40,791 nt of DNA from Deltaproteobacteria bacterium (lineage in GTDB: Bacteria; Desulfobacterota; Desulfarculia; Adiutricales; Adiutricaceae). The notes beneath the pieces are model-generated. The model was not told the origin of the DNA. It searched no databases and worked only from the letters and a program-made list of their open reading frames with translations. Below, piece by piece: positions 7,476 through 16,887 of the stretch. Numbering within the stretch: the first letter of the stretch is position 1; every line of letters starts with the position of its first letter. Location: assembly GCA_031270705.1 (NCBI GenBank), contig JAISWW010000011.1, positions 1 to 40,791 on the forward strand. Direction: 5' to 3'. Made by a program: the position numbers and the translations under genes.

Positions 7476-10203
7476 AAATGTTGGATAATAAAAGCGTTTA
7501 TTACAATACGCTTTGTTAATAAAAACACGAAAAAAATAATTTATACATCAACAACTAAAAAATCTTTTAGCTATAACACTATAAGACAGAGATATATAGA
7601 GGAAAATCCGCGCCAACCAAGCTTGACTCAGGAACGGAAAGACATTCGTGGGTTTTATTTGTTTAGTAATCATAACGCACCAAAATTAGGGAGCCGAAAA
7701 AAATTGACAAAACCAAACTACATATCTAAACCCTAACAAAAGCCAAAAAACTTGAAAAAAATCTAGCCAAATAAAAACTCAGAAGCCCAACAGAATCATT
7801 TTTTATAAATTATAGCTATTTTTAATTATTGATATAACCCTTTAAAAAATATTATATAATTAACTCAAAATTTGTTATCATTATTTTTCATTTCCCAAGT
7901 CATCCTTGGTTCCATTTTAAAACCAATTTAGCTTATCCAAAACATCCTGTCAAATTTTTTTTCAGACAACAGCGAAAAACATATAAATTTTTAACCCACC
8001 GACCTATAAAATTAATTTTGTTCTTTCCCAAAAGAGTTTACTCCAAGCCTCTAGCCTTTGTCAACACAATATTAGAAGCGACCATCGCTTATTGAGTTTT
8101 AGCAATGACTATTTGTCAATTATAATTAAATAACGACCATCCAAAGAACATTAAGGCGAAAACATTTTATTTTTCAACCTATAAAAAGATTTCAGTACCT
8201 AAACTAACTTAAATTAGTTATAAATAACTAAGCTTTCGCTTGGTTTAAGTCTCGCAAAAATCCTAAATCGTACCTGCTAAGGCGTCGAACCATGGCTGAG
8301 TAATCATCTTAAATTAAGGCCAGAAAATTCTGTGGTTAGGCTTGAGCAAAAAACTCAAATAAAAAAGGTTGATAACTTTTAATTAAGAACTTTAGTAGCC
8401 AGTCTAAATCCCGAACCATTCGTTGATCTACAGGTTTCTATTTGATACCACGCCTTGAACCAACTTGTCAAGGGAATCGAAAAAAAAATCCAAAAATATT
8501 CAGCATCTATGAACTAGCCAGCAATTACCAAAATTAAAACCAATATCAGGCCATTTTAAGTGGACTATAATACTAGACCAAACCCAATTCTTGAGGCCAT
8601 CACGCGTACTTAGCCTTTAAGCTCGCTACCCAAGACCTTTATTCATTTTAGGTACCCTGGTCTTTATCGACGATATAAATTATGGCATATGTCAACATTA
8701 CAAATGATCTTATCAAAGCGGAAAAAATCTTTCAAGGAAATCTAGCCATTCCATAAAACAGCTTCCAATCGCTTCCAAAACCCTTAAACTCCCGATCCCC
8801 AGAGCGCTATAGTTAAATTTGTCAAATCTTATAGCGCGTGTCCGCGTCTAAACATTGGCCTCAGTCGAGTCCTTCACTTATTAGAACTTAAAACCATAAC
8901 TATGGCTATTTAAACTTTATTTAACTATAAAATAAAGTTTTCGACCTTTAAAAAGCTGACCAACTCAAAAACAGCTTAGATAATTTTTGGACTAGCGCTA
9001 GATAATAAAAATAGCTTGGTCTCATCAATCTCAATTGACCAGTCATATTTCGTAGCGCCAAATACTCTCCTGAATCAATTACCCCCCTGAAAATGAGTTT
9101 ACCGTGACTCTAGATCCCTTGTCAAATAATTTTTGATTTAAAAAAGATTTTCAGGACTCAAATCTACTAACCAAAATAAATACCTATAATTATTCAGTAT
9201 AAGCTGTAACTACCAGACTGCAATAGATCATGTCATGTAATTATATATAGTTAGCGTTGAGGACTGCCGTCAGAAAGCGTCATTTATTTGAGCTTATCGC
9301 GCCCCAGCTCCCTCGAAAAAATTTCTTGGCCGAAAGATAAAGGAATCTTAACCTCATAGAGCTAGTCTATCCAGGTGGCCTCGTCCCCATTTAGCTTGAT
9401 CGAGGCTTCTAAAGCTTAAGCTCGTAGAGCTTTTGACCAAAAATACTTAAAATTATTTTTGCTTATTTTATTATTTTATATAATTTTTTATTCTTATAAA
9501 TGCTAATTAAAATTAATTTAGCCGCTATAATTAAGATGTTTTTTTGGAGCGCGGTCACTATTTATTATGGTTAGTGGAGCCGCGGGGCTACCAACTATGA
9601 CCTTGAGCTTACATCCGAAAGAGTAGGCCTGGTTAACAAATCAGCCTATAGAGACGGTCTTTCTTCTGGAGGTGGGCTTTGGATCATTAAGATCATTAAG
9701 ATCATTGATCATTAGCTCTGACTCCTAAAACCTTCAGATCTTTTCGGCCTGACCGTTTAGGGCTTTGGCGATCAAAGAGCTCCGTTACCCCAGCCGACAA
9801 AGTTCCGCCCAATTAGCCTTCCCCGGTTTCGTCATTTTAACGATTGGCCTAAAATCGTCGGAACCCTTCGGAACCCTTTGATATAAAGACTTCCGGCTCT
9901 TTAAGATGGGAAGTTTTGGCCAGCGAACTGGGCCAAAAACCACGGCCAACCCTCAAGGTTCTAATTTTTATCATCGGTCTCTACTCAATTGACCTTTGAT
10001 CCCAGTTCCCCACTTCACCCGGTCAAGATTTCTCCAGTTTCGCCTCCTCTGGTCTCCACTTTTTGACCTTCGTGTCCGCCGACGCCGACTCCTCTGATAG
10101 TCTGAATTCTCCTAGACTCGTTTTTGGTCTAGTTGGCCTAAAGTTCCAGACCCTATAATTGAGTATAAAAAGGAACCTTTTTGGCGCGCGAGGTCAGCTG
10201 AGG
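7476..10203. other. 2.7 kb gene-free decayed region
   Basis: No ORF longer than about 60 codons with recognisable content. 7476-9550 is AT-rich and stop-dense in all frames. From about 9550 the composition becomes more like coding DNA, and short minus-strand stretches with gene-like codon use can be read, such as SADTKVKKWRPEEAKLEK near 10030-10090, but no family can be named. A small GATCATTA repeat lies near 9684-9715. By eye I saw no direct repeats of CRISPR type, no tRNA and no IS ends. Confidence 0.6.
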
Positions 10204-10530
10204 CTAAGGGCGATCTTCTGGGGTACTTGAATTTAAGCCATTATTAGAAGGGATATTGGGGCGTGAGCTATTACGGCTGGCGCGGGCGTCAATTGTTCGT
10301 AACTGGGCCATGAGTTCCCAATCGAGCGGGATCTTGAGGGTTTGTTGGTTGGCCTAGTCGAAATAATAGGTGGTTCGGTCACCATTATTATTGTCCCGGC
10401 TCTTAGTTTTATTGACCTTAACCTCTTTAGCCTTGGGATCGCCACTTTTAGCCTGACGCGTAGGCCGCGAGAAAAAATCGGTTCCCGCCCGCGACAGCCA
10501 ACCCGGTTTTCGGGAGCCAAGGTAGTTCCC
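10204..10530 (-). pseudogene. Remnant ORF with in-frame stop, CRISPR-locus neighbour
   Basis: A minus-strand frame ending at TAG 10204-10206 reads as plausible protein for about 100 codons, interrupted by one TAG at 10354-10356. It contains a hydrophilic segment (SGDPKAKEVKVNKTKS, DNNNGDRTTYYFD), then after the stop ANQQTLKIPLDWELMAQLRT, and a Ser/Asn/Pro-rich end. Codon use (AAA, GCC) resembles intact genes here. I recognise no family. Its position after the RAMP remnants suggests a further gene of the same dead operon, but this is inference. The longer overlapping open frame at 10233-10748 has a basic, unlikely composition. Confidence 0.35.
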
Positions 10531-10720
10531 AAAAAGCGGGAGTAGCGGATTTTATCCTCAAAATCGCGAAAAAAATGGTCTCTAGCGTTAATGTTGGCGA
10601 GAATGGAGCAACTTAGGATCTCCACATAAGAGAGGAAGAGACCCCTCATGGATCTCCAAGGGATACCATATAATAATGTTGTCTCGTAAAAACTGTTTTT
10701 CGAGGATCGGCCTTCTTTCG

Positions 10721-11508
10721 TCAAGTGGCGTTGGAAAGCGCCAGCCAAGGGGTTTTAGCTTCTAAAAAGCGTTTTATAAGCCCCAAAAAGCTTTCCACGT
10801 TCGTATTAAAGTTGTGTGGCGACAAATTTTCGGACTCGTAGGGCGGAATTTATAAGGAATCGTAGCGACCTGGATCAGGCCTACGGATCTCGACTGGTCG
10901 TTCTGACAAGACGAGCCAGTTCTTGAAGGATAGCTGGGTCTTGGATCCCCGCCGCCCCGCAAGCCGCTGGGGTATCGTCCTGGCGAGCCGGCGCCTCTCT
11001 CCCGCGAGCCGCTCTTGGCCAAAGCCACTTGGAACTTCGAGGCGCGAACTCGGGTTGCCAATGGTCACTTTGGTGGGGGCGCTTTAATGGGGGCGCTTTG
11101 ATGGGCTTTTGATCCGCGGCCAAAACAATGGTCACCGGAACTCCATTTTTGGCCACCACGGATCCGAACCAAACCGCGCTTGACTCCAAAAACGTCCGGA
11201 CGGGTTTCCTTTAAATTGGCGTAATTGAAAAAAGTATTGGGATTTTTGGTCTTTAAAGCCACTTCCAAGGTTCCAGCGACAGTAGCCATCAGAAACCTAC
11301 AACTTTGAGACTAGCTGAGCGCGAGCCAGTTAAAGTCAGCCAGCCATTCTCGTCTAGGGCGAAATATTTGTTTAAAAACCAATTTAGCCTGGTCGCCTGG
11401 GTAGTCAAAGAGCTCTTGGCTAGAAGGCCGGGGAGCGATTTTCGCCCATAGGGCGTAAAAGCTGATTCGGCTAAAGACGGCCAGATTCGCTAGCGGATCG
11501 TTCCTCAA
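10721..11508 (-). pseudogene. Scrambled remnants downstream of RAMP genes
   Basis: Several minus-strand pieces look protein-like but change frame. One starts at ATG 11289 (MATVAGTLEVALKTKNPNT, as RAMP proteins often begin) and continues through a GC-rich stretch where three frames are open at once (10850-11190). Another ends at TGA 10721-10723 and reads NLSPHNFNTN followed by VESFLGLIKRFLEAKTPW. A third piece lies at 11311-11508. None can be assigned with confidence. They probably represent one or two more genes of the decayed type III CRISPR locus. Confidence 0.35.
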
Positions 11509-11558
11509 TCAAGCGGAACCGGGCTTTTTCGCTAAAAATCTCTTTTCCCAAACGTAAC

Positions 11559-11940
11559 TCAGGCGGCGACATTGGGCGTAAATGGTTTAAAGCGACCATA
11601 GCCCTTGGATATTTTGCCGCCCAAAATCAGTTGAGCGTTTTGGACGCTCCAGCCTAAGCGCGAAAATATCGAAAGCGATTCACGAGGCGGCTCGCCTCGG
11701 GAACCGTCGAGGGCAATTTCCAAGGCGAACCTTAAGCCAGCGGAGGCAAATTCCTCATAAAACCTCTAGCCTTTTACGCGCGAGCCGGTCACGTCATCGA
11801 TCCGGATATAATCGCGCGGATAAGGCCCTAAGGTTGGATAGGTTTGGCCGTCTCGCCAAGCGGCCAGATCCCCAAAATTCCCCTCAAAACCCCCAAAGCG
11901 ACCGTCCTTAACCCAAAGGGGGTGGGGCTCAATTTTCCTC
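11559..11940 (-). pseudogene. Csm3-like RAMP protein fragment with in-frame stop
   Basis: One frame, ending at TGA 11559-11561, reads through RDYIRIDDVTGSRVKG, a TAG stop (11766-11768), then RFYEEFASAGLRFALEIAL and a C-terminal ILGGKISKGYGRFK. This is the ordered signature of Csm3/Cmr4-type RAMP backbone subunits of type III CRISPR effectors: R-D-x-V/I-x-I-D, then a tyrosine and glutamate block with G-x-R/T-F, then the glycine-rich LGG..S.GYGR loop. The preceding residues (EPHPLW, FGGFEGNFGDLAAW) stay in frame up to the end of the csx10-like gene. The N-terminal half of a normal subunit (about 120 residues, with the PGSSLKG-type loop) is not found, so both a nonsense mutation and a truncation are likely. 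Confidence 0.65.
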
Positions 11941-13152
11941 CCGAACTTTTTGACGCCAAATTTTTAGCGTTTGGCTCAGAAATTCGCGGTGGAATTTATC
12001 GTTAAAATAGGCCAATTCCTTATTCGATAATTGGGATCCACCAGGCAATCTTAAATCTAGGGACGCGAGATCGAGAGCTTGAAGCGGAAAATCCTCGCGC
12101 AAAAGATACTTCATAATGACGTCCGGACGCTCGCGCGCTACCCCTGGACCTGGGTTTACGGCCCACCCTTGACGCCATTTATTGGCCACCAGTTTGTCGC
12201 TCATCCTATAGTCAAAAAATTCTGACCATACCTCTCGGCGCGTGGAGACAATCATGTTATGGATTTCGCCTAAATGGTTAGCGCTAAGTTTGGATTTGTC
12301 CAGATTTTCGATGAAACTTTGGAATTTTTGCCCCTTTTCATATAAAAGCGTAGTGATGAGCCGTTGGATTTCGCGGTTCATGGTCAGTCGGCGAGCTAAC
12401 CCAAAAACGGCTTGATTTTCTTGGGCGACCTCGAAAAGACAGGGTTCGATTCCGCGGCGGGCTTTTGAGCCTTAATTTCGTAAATGTCCTTGTTTAGAAA
12501 GAGGGGATTTAAGTGGATCCGCCCGTAACCTTCCACTCCGCCCGAGCCAAAGAAAAAGGGCCAGGGCTGGGGATCCGCCTTGGGGCCAGTAAATAAAGAA
12601 GAAATGACGCTCCCTTTGACTAAGGCTACGCTCGAGGGCCGAGGCAAGCGCCAACGATTATTAAAGCCAGTAATGAGAGTGTGTTGGGTAAAAAGTTTTG
12701 TCTGGCTATCTTCCAGGGGCTGGCCAATGAAGGGAGCTAATGCCTTAAAAAGGCTATCCACAGGATTATCCCAGCTACATAGGGAGATGTAATCCGAGTC
12801 CAGAAAGATATTGACGGTTTGCTGGGCTTTGATCGGCTCCGGACTTTTTTGGGGTTTCTTCGGTTACGAAGATGACGGTCACTAAGCCGTACCCAACCGA
12901 GCGACCATGGCCGACCCGAAATTTTTTAACCTGGCCAATCAGTTCCTTAAAGAACTCGACCTGGTCGTCAACCACAAAAATTGAGCTTTTAAACTGAGCG
13001 CCCGGAGCTAAGGAGCTAAAACCAAACGACCCGCCGTCAAGAGCTTTTCTTAGGTTCGGATCCATGGCCATATGACTGGACCAGGTTTTCCTTAAATCAG
13101 GTCGGCATTGGGTTTGAGCGGGCTCCCAAGGGTAATAATGGAAAAAGCTCAT
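11929..13152 (-). pseudogene. csx10: Csx10-like type III CRISPR RAMP protein, frameshifted
   Basis: Three minus-strand segments join into one protein of roughly 410 residues. Segment 1 (from ATG 13152) contains GSFGFSSLAPGAQFKSSIFV and, about 40 residues on, VGHGRSVGYGLVTV, a RAMP glycine-rich loop. Near 12840 the frame slips, and the second frame carries QQTVNIFLDSDYISL, NNRWRLPRPSSVALVKGSV and GSGGVEGYGRIHLNP, matching the second RAMP unit of Csx10 (W.L...., KGSV, then a G-rich eG.GR loop). Near 12430 it slips back, and the third frame runs from VAQENQAVFGLARRLT to TGA at 11929 with an LSANHLGEIHNM block resembling the Csx10 C-terminus. The N-terminal part of the first RAMP unit, with its IPGS-type loop, is missing. 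Csx10 builds the crRNA-guided effector in III-D-type systems. Two frameshifts make this copy dead unless they are sequencing errors. Confidence 0.65.
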
Positions 13153-13271
13153 ATTTCTTTGGCTGTGGTCTTAATTTAAGGAGAGCGTTACGGTCGGCGA
13201 ATGGGGAGACTAAAGAGGGCCAAATTTTAAACTGTTATTAGTCATTGGATTTATTAGCGCTCTTTTCCGTC

Positions 13272-13604
13272 TTAAGATTTTGCTATTGTTTCGGCTTCCT
13301 TCTTATTCCTAGCTTGGGCCATCGCGTCGCCTTCTTTCTCATCCATGAAGTTCTCTAGCGTGATTTCCTTATATTGAGCCGGAACTGTTTTACCGGGGTT
13401 TATTAATGACGGGGTCTCTTTTCCTGAATTATGGGCTTTTTTCGTCTCGATTAAAAAGTCAAAGAAAGATTTTTATCTTTTCTAATGTCTTCCAGTGTCT
13501 TCCTGGCTGACCACATTGCTTGACAATACTAGCGTCCAGTCGCTCAATATGTTCCAAATGAAACCTTTCTAGCCACAACTTCTAGCCACAACTATGAATC
13601 TTAT
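13272..13604 (-). pseudogene. Unrecognised frameshifted gene remnant
   Basis: Two joined minus-strand frames read as protein: KLWLERFHLEHIERLDASIV and on to about 13460, then a slip into SFFDFLIETKKAHNSGKE, VPAQYKEITLENFMDEKEGD and a stop at TAA 13272-13274. Composition is that of a real soluble, charged protein, but I recognise no family. It lies directly upstream of the csx10-like remnant, so it may be the dead operon's previous gene, or an unrelated accessory gene. A 13-bp direct duplication (TTCTAGCCACAAC) sits at its upstream end. Confidence 0.4.
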
Positions 13605-13738
13605 CGCCTGTTCGGCGATTTATCCCAAGTTTCGGATAAGCCGCCGAGTTTGGCTTAAGCCTTGGCCCCCCAGCGAAAGCTCAAAGCCCTAGCCCCCTCG
13701 CCCTCAATCCATCTTCAAACATGGCTCAAACCGCCAGC

Positions 13739-13768
13739 TTGTAAAAAAATTTGTCAATAATATATAAT
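13739..13768 (+). promoter_or_regulatory. Sigma-70-type promoter for the glucanase operon
   Basis: TTGTAA (13739-13744) and a perfect TATAAT (13763-13768) are separated by 18 bases in an otherwise gene-free stretch. Transcription would start near 13775, about 230 bases before the glucanase start. This is the best promoter match on the plus strand upstream of that gene. Confidence 0.5.
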
Positions 13769-14008
13769 CCAGCCTTGGGCCAATGACCGTTAAGCTCTCT
13801 AGAGCCTCGCTTTCGCCTGATTAGATACTTAGAATAGAAAAGGATTTGGGCGAAACTAGAGCGCTTATCTTCTGGTTAAAATTGGGTAGAGCGCCTAAAA
13901 GCCCCTTAGCTTTTTATTCCTCAAAGACACGCGTTAAAATGGAGCTCCCTCCTAGAAAAAGGGGGCTTTTTAAAAACCAAAAAATAGACGGAGAACCTAG
14001 AACTTTTT

Positions 14009-15688
14009 ATGGCCCCTTTTTCGCGCCTTTGGCGCTCAAATTTCGCTTCCTTTATTAGGCTTTACCTGGGCTGGGCTCTCGTAGCCTTTTTTGGCCTCAT
14101 AGCTTCCCCAAATTCTATCTGGGCTCAAACGGATGAGGCCTTGGCCAAAGACCGCTGGCTATTAACCGAAACCCAGCGGCAAGCTTTTTTGTATTTTTGG
14201 GAAGCGGCTGATCCCATCTCGGGTCTGGCCTTTGAGGCTGATTTTGGCTGGGAAGTTAAACCGGTGGCCGTGGGCGGATCCGGTTTTGGGGTGGCCAGCC
14301 TTGTGGTGGCCGTGGATCGCGGCTGGATCGAAAGAGATGAGGCCGTGGCCAGGCTTTTAAAGATCACGGGTTTTTTGCTAGCCTTCTCCCGCCCAGAATG
14401 GCGTGGCGGCTTTCCTCACTGGATTAACTCGGCGGCCATGGAGCCTTTTGACTTTGAGAACGGCAAAGACGTCATCGACACCGTGGAGACCGCCCTATTA
14501 ATCCAAGGCTTATTAATCGCGAGACAGTACTTTAACGGCCCCGGCGCGGAAGTCTTATTGCGGCGACAAATCACCGAAATCTGGGAAAAAGTGGATTGGA
14601 ATTTTTTTACCGACGGGCAAGAGAGCGGGATCTTCTGGCATTGGTCGCCTACCAGGGGTTTTTTGGGCCTTAAAATCAAAGGTTATAACGAGGCCCTAAT
14701 CACTTATGTTTTAGCCGCCGCCTCCCCTACTCATCCCATTAGCCAAAAAACTTACCAATTTTGGTTGACCGGGCCCAATTATCGGACTAGGCGCGTCTTT
14801 GGCTATCAGATCCAAGGAACTCAGTATGGCGGAGGGCCTCTCTTTACTAGCCAATATTCCTTTGTCGGCCTTAACCCTTGGGAATTGGCCGACCAAAAAG
14901 TCACCGAGGGCTATTATATCCGGGGAGTCAAGCAGACCCTTTCCAACCGCGAATATTGCCTCAATTACGCTCCCCCCTCTTATCGCTATTCGGAAAAACT
15001 CTGGGGCTTAACGGCCAGCCAAACCATGAACTCAGGCTACGCGGCCTCTTCCCCCACCGAAGACCAAGGCGTCATCGCCCCCACCGCCGCTTTATCCGCC
15101 ATGCCTTACGCGCCTCAATACGCCATGGAGGTTCTCCAAAATCTCAATGGCCGCTTAAAAGACAAAATTTGGAGCTGGTTTGGGCCCAGAGACGCCATTA
15201 GCGTCAAAAACGATTGGGTGAGCCCCCATTATTTAGCTATTGACCAGTTGCCCATAGTCTTAATGATCGAAAACTACCGCTCGGGTTTATTGTGGCGCCT
15301 CTTTATGGGGGACAAAGAAATCCAAACCGGGCTCCAAAGGCTAGAGTTTTTCGCGCCCAAGCTCAAAGAAGGCTTTCCCGAGGCCATCGTCACGCTCATA
15401 AAATCTGGCCAAAATTATAAGAACGGAGCCCATGAGATAAGGCGCCACCCGGACAAAGGCCAATACCTTATTCCCTTTTGGAGCGAGCGAAACGGAGAAT
15501 TCCGCTTTGTCTTAAGCGACGCGGAATACCTAGATGGGCCGCCTTTAGCCGATCTGACTTTCCTGGCCAAACCTGGCCGCAATTTTTTGGCCCTACCCGA
15601 TCGGCGGCCTGGGGATGGGCGACTGACCAGTTTGACCATGACCGCCCCAGATGGCCAAACCTATACCTTGCCTTTAAGGCTTTATTGA
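14009..15688 (+). CDS. GH144-type (glucoamylase-like) beta-1,2-glucanase, exported
   Basis: A 559-residue protein of the glucoamylase-like family (Pfam Glycoamylase), whose characterised members are endo-beta-1,2-glucanases (GH144). Residues 1-40 hold a signal peptide with hydrophobic core WALVAFFGLIAS and a likely cut after WAQ. The (alpha/alpha)6-barrel signatures are visible: ETQRQAFLYFWEAADP near the N-terminus, then PVAVGGSGFGVASLVVA, the acidic motif DVIDTVETALLIQGLL, GGPLFTSQYSFVGLNPW, and EDQGVIAPTAALSAMPYAP with KNDWVSPHYLAIDQ towards the C-terminus. It lies head-on to opgGH, the genes that make beta-1,2-linked periplasmic glucan, which supports a role in trimming or recycling that glucan. 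An acyltransferase follows after 9 bases. The ATG at 14009 has only a distant GGAG. Related barrels with other specificity (cellobiose phosphorylase-like) are less likely. Confidence 0.8.
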   Translation: MAPFSRLWRSNFASFIRLYLGWALVAFFGLIASPNSIWAQTDEALAKDRWLLTETQRQAFLYFWEAADPISGLAFEADFGWEVKPVAVGGSGFGVASLVVAVDRGWIERDEAVARLLKITGFLLAFSRPEWRGGFPHWINSAAMEPFDFENGKDVIDTVETALLIQGLLIARQYFNGPGAEVLLRRQITEIWEKVDWNFFTDGQESGIFWHWSPTRGFLGLKIKGYNEALITYVLAAASPTHPISQKTYQFWLTGPNYRTRRVFGYQIQGTQYGGGPLFTSQYSFVGLNPWELADQKVTEGYYIRGVKQTLSNREYCLNYAPPSYRYSEKLWGLTASQTMNSGYAASSPTEDQGVIAPTAALSAMPYAPQYAMEVLQNLNGRLKDKIWSWFGPRDAISVKNDWVSPHYLAIDQLPIVLMIENYRSGLLWRLFMGDKEIQTGLQRLEFFAPKLKEGFPEAIVTLIKSGQNYKNGAHEIRRHPDKGQYLIPFWSERNGEFRFVLSDAEYLDGPPLADLTFLAKPGRNFLALPDRRPGDGRLTSLTMTAPDGQTYTLPLRLY

Positions 15689-15697
15689 TGAGCCCTT

Positions 15698-16819
15698 ATG
15701 ACCGCCAAAGCCCCCCGCGAGACCGGCGTTGAGCTGGGCAGGATCTACTGTTGTTTTTGCGTGATTCTCATTCACCTGACTTTCTTCCTCCCGGTTTATC
15801 CGAGCGTCAGTCTGGTTTGGAGCCTAGCCAAATGCGCCTCCACCCCAGTCTTTTTTTTGATCGCCGGATTTTTTTTCGCCCCAGACAAACCTTTTTCCAT
15901 GTACATAAAAAGGCTCCTCGCCCGGGTCATCGCGCCACTAATCGTGGTTATGCTGGTCATCGCTCAATTTACCCCTTGGCTCTCGAGCCAAGGGAGCTTT
16001 CTTGATTGCCTCAAAAAACCTAACTTTGACAATTTTATCCTAGTGGGCCGGATCCTCATCACCACCTGGCCCTACGATTACCTGCCCGATTACAATCCCT
16101 TTTTGTCATTATGGTTTAGTTTCGCCCTTTTGCTTTGTTATTTGTGTTTTCCCATCTTAAAAATGATCTGCGCCAATAATCCTGAGGCTAGGCGGGTCAA
16201 AGGCTACTTAATGGCGGCGGGGGCTATTTTCTTTATTTTGCGCGTCACCATCTTATGCGCTTTTCCGGATAGCTTTACGGCCCAGCATCTCGACTGGTGG
16301 ATCGAGGAAAAACCTTTTTATTGGCTCTGGCTCATGCTGATTGGCCATGAATTGGCCCTCCACCTGAAAAACCCGGAATTTTTAAGCCAATGGCGCCCAC
16401 TTCTACGGCCCTTAAGTCTGGGCGTCTACTTTTTGGGCGGCTTAATACTTTATCTCTTGACCATGGCCTACAATATCGCCCCGGATGGTTTGGTGGATCA
16501 GCGCTATTTTGTCCGGGAGTTTGTTTTTTATTTTCTGGCTCAGCTGGGGGGATTTGTCTTTTTTTGCGTCTTAAAGCCTTGGTCAGGTTTTCTGGGGCGG
16601 AGTATTCTTTTTGTGGCCGACAAAACCTTCTATGTCTATATCATCCATGAGGCGGTCTACATTAAGTTGATGGCCGCGACCGGGCCGGATCTAACCAATG
16701 TCCCCAATTACCTGGGCTTCGCGATCCTGACTTTCGCCGTTTCTTTGGTTTTCGCGGTCATGTTAAAAAAGCTGGAAAAAACCCTGACCAAGGCCTTCGC
16801 TAGCCAAAGGCCTCGCTGA
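15698..16819 (+). CDS. Acyltransferase 3 family membrane protein, OpgC-like role
   Basis: A 373-residue polytopic inner-membrane protein with about ten hydrophobic segments, of the acyltransferase 3 (OafA/OpgC) family, which transfers acetyl, succinyl or similar groups to exported glycans. The N-terminal motif RIYCCFCVILIH matches the family pattern R...........H, with H26 as the likely catalytic histidine. The C-terminal FYVYIIHEAVY is the other common signature. It starts 9 bases after the glucanase stop, so the two are surely co-transcribed. With opgGH next to it, decoration of periplasmic glucan (as OpgC does with succinate) is the likeliest job, though the donor and acceptor are not shown by sequence. 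The gene ends in 16-bp tandem repeats that run over the stop codon. Confidence 0.75.
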   Translation: MTAKAPRETGVELGRIYCCFCVILIHLTFFLPVYPSVSLVWSLAKCASTPVFFLIAGFFFAPDKPFSMYIKRLLARVIAPLIVVMLVIAQFTPWLSSQGSFLDCLKKPNFDNFILVGRILITTWPYDYLPDYNPFLSLWFSFALLLCYLCFPILKMICANNPEARRVKGYLMAAGAIFFILRVTILCAFPDSFTAQHLDWWIEEKPFYWLWLMLIGHELALHLKNPEFLSQWRPLLRPLSLGVYFLGGLILYLLTMAYNIAPDGLVDQRYFVREFVFYFLAQLGGFVFFCVLKPWSGFLGRSILFVADKTFYVYIIHEAVYIKLMAATGPDLTNVPNYLGFAILTFAVSLVFAVMLKKLEKTLTKAFASQRPR

Positions 16820-16844
16820 CCAAAGGCCTCGCTGACCAAAGGCC
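16804..16844. repeat. 16-bp tandem repeat across a stop codon
   Basis: CCAAAGGCCTCGCTGA is present at 16804-16819 and 16820-16835, followed by a 9-base partial copy. The first unit encodes the last residues and the TGA of the acyltransferase, so copies were added after the gene end. The units are identical, so the duplication is recent or copy number varies. Confidence 0.85.
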
Positions 16845-16887
16845 ATGATAGAATCGCCAAATCGCCAAAGCTCGAAAAACCCTCGGC

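Noticed and set aside
7476-10203. Possible CRISPR array next to the dead cas genes
   Set aside because: I looked for regularly spaced 25-40-base direct repeats and found none. Only a short GATCATTA repeat occurs.
10233-10748. 171-codon minus-strand open frame
   Set aside because: Composition is basic and irregular, and another frame in the same region (ending 10204) reads as more natural protein. I treat the open frame as chance in a decayed gene.
10850-11190. Three overlapping minus-strand open frames
   Set aside because: Three frames are open at once because of GC-rich sequence. None has a recognisable motif or ribosome site, so they are listed only as remnants.
13846-14058. 70-codon plus-strand frame before the glucanase
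   Set aside because: It overlaps the start of a clearly real gene in another frame and lacks protein features.
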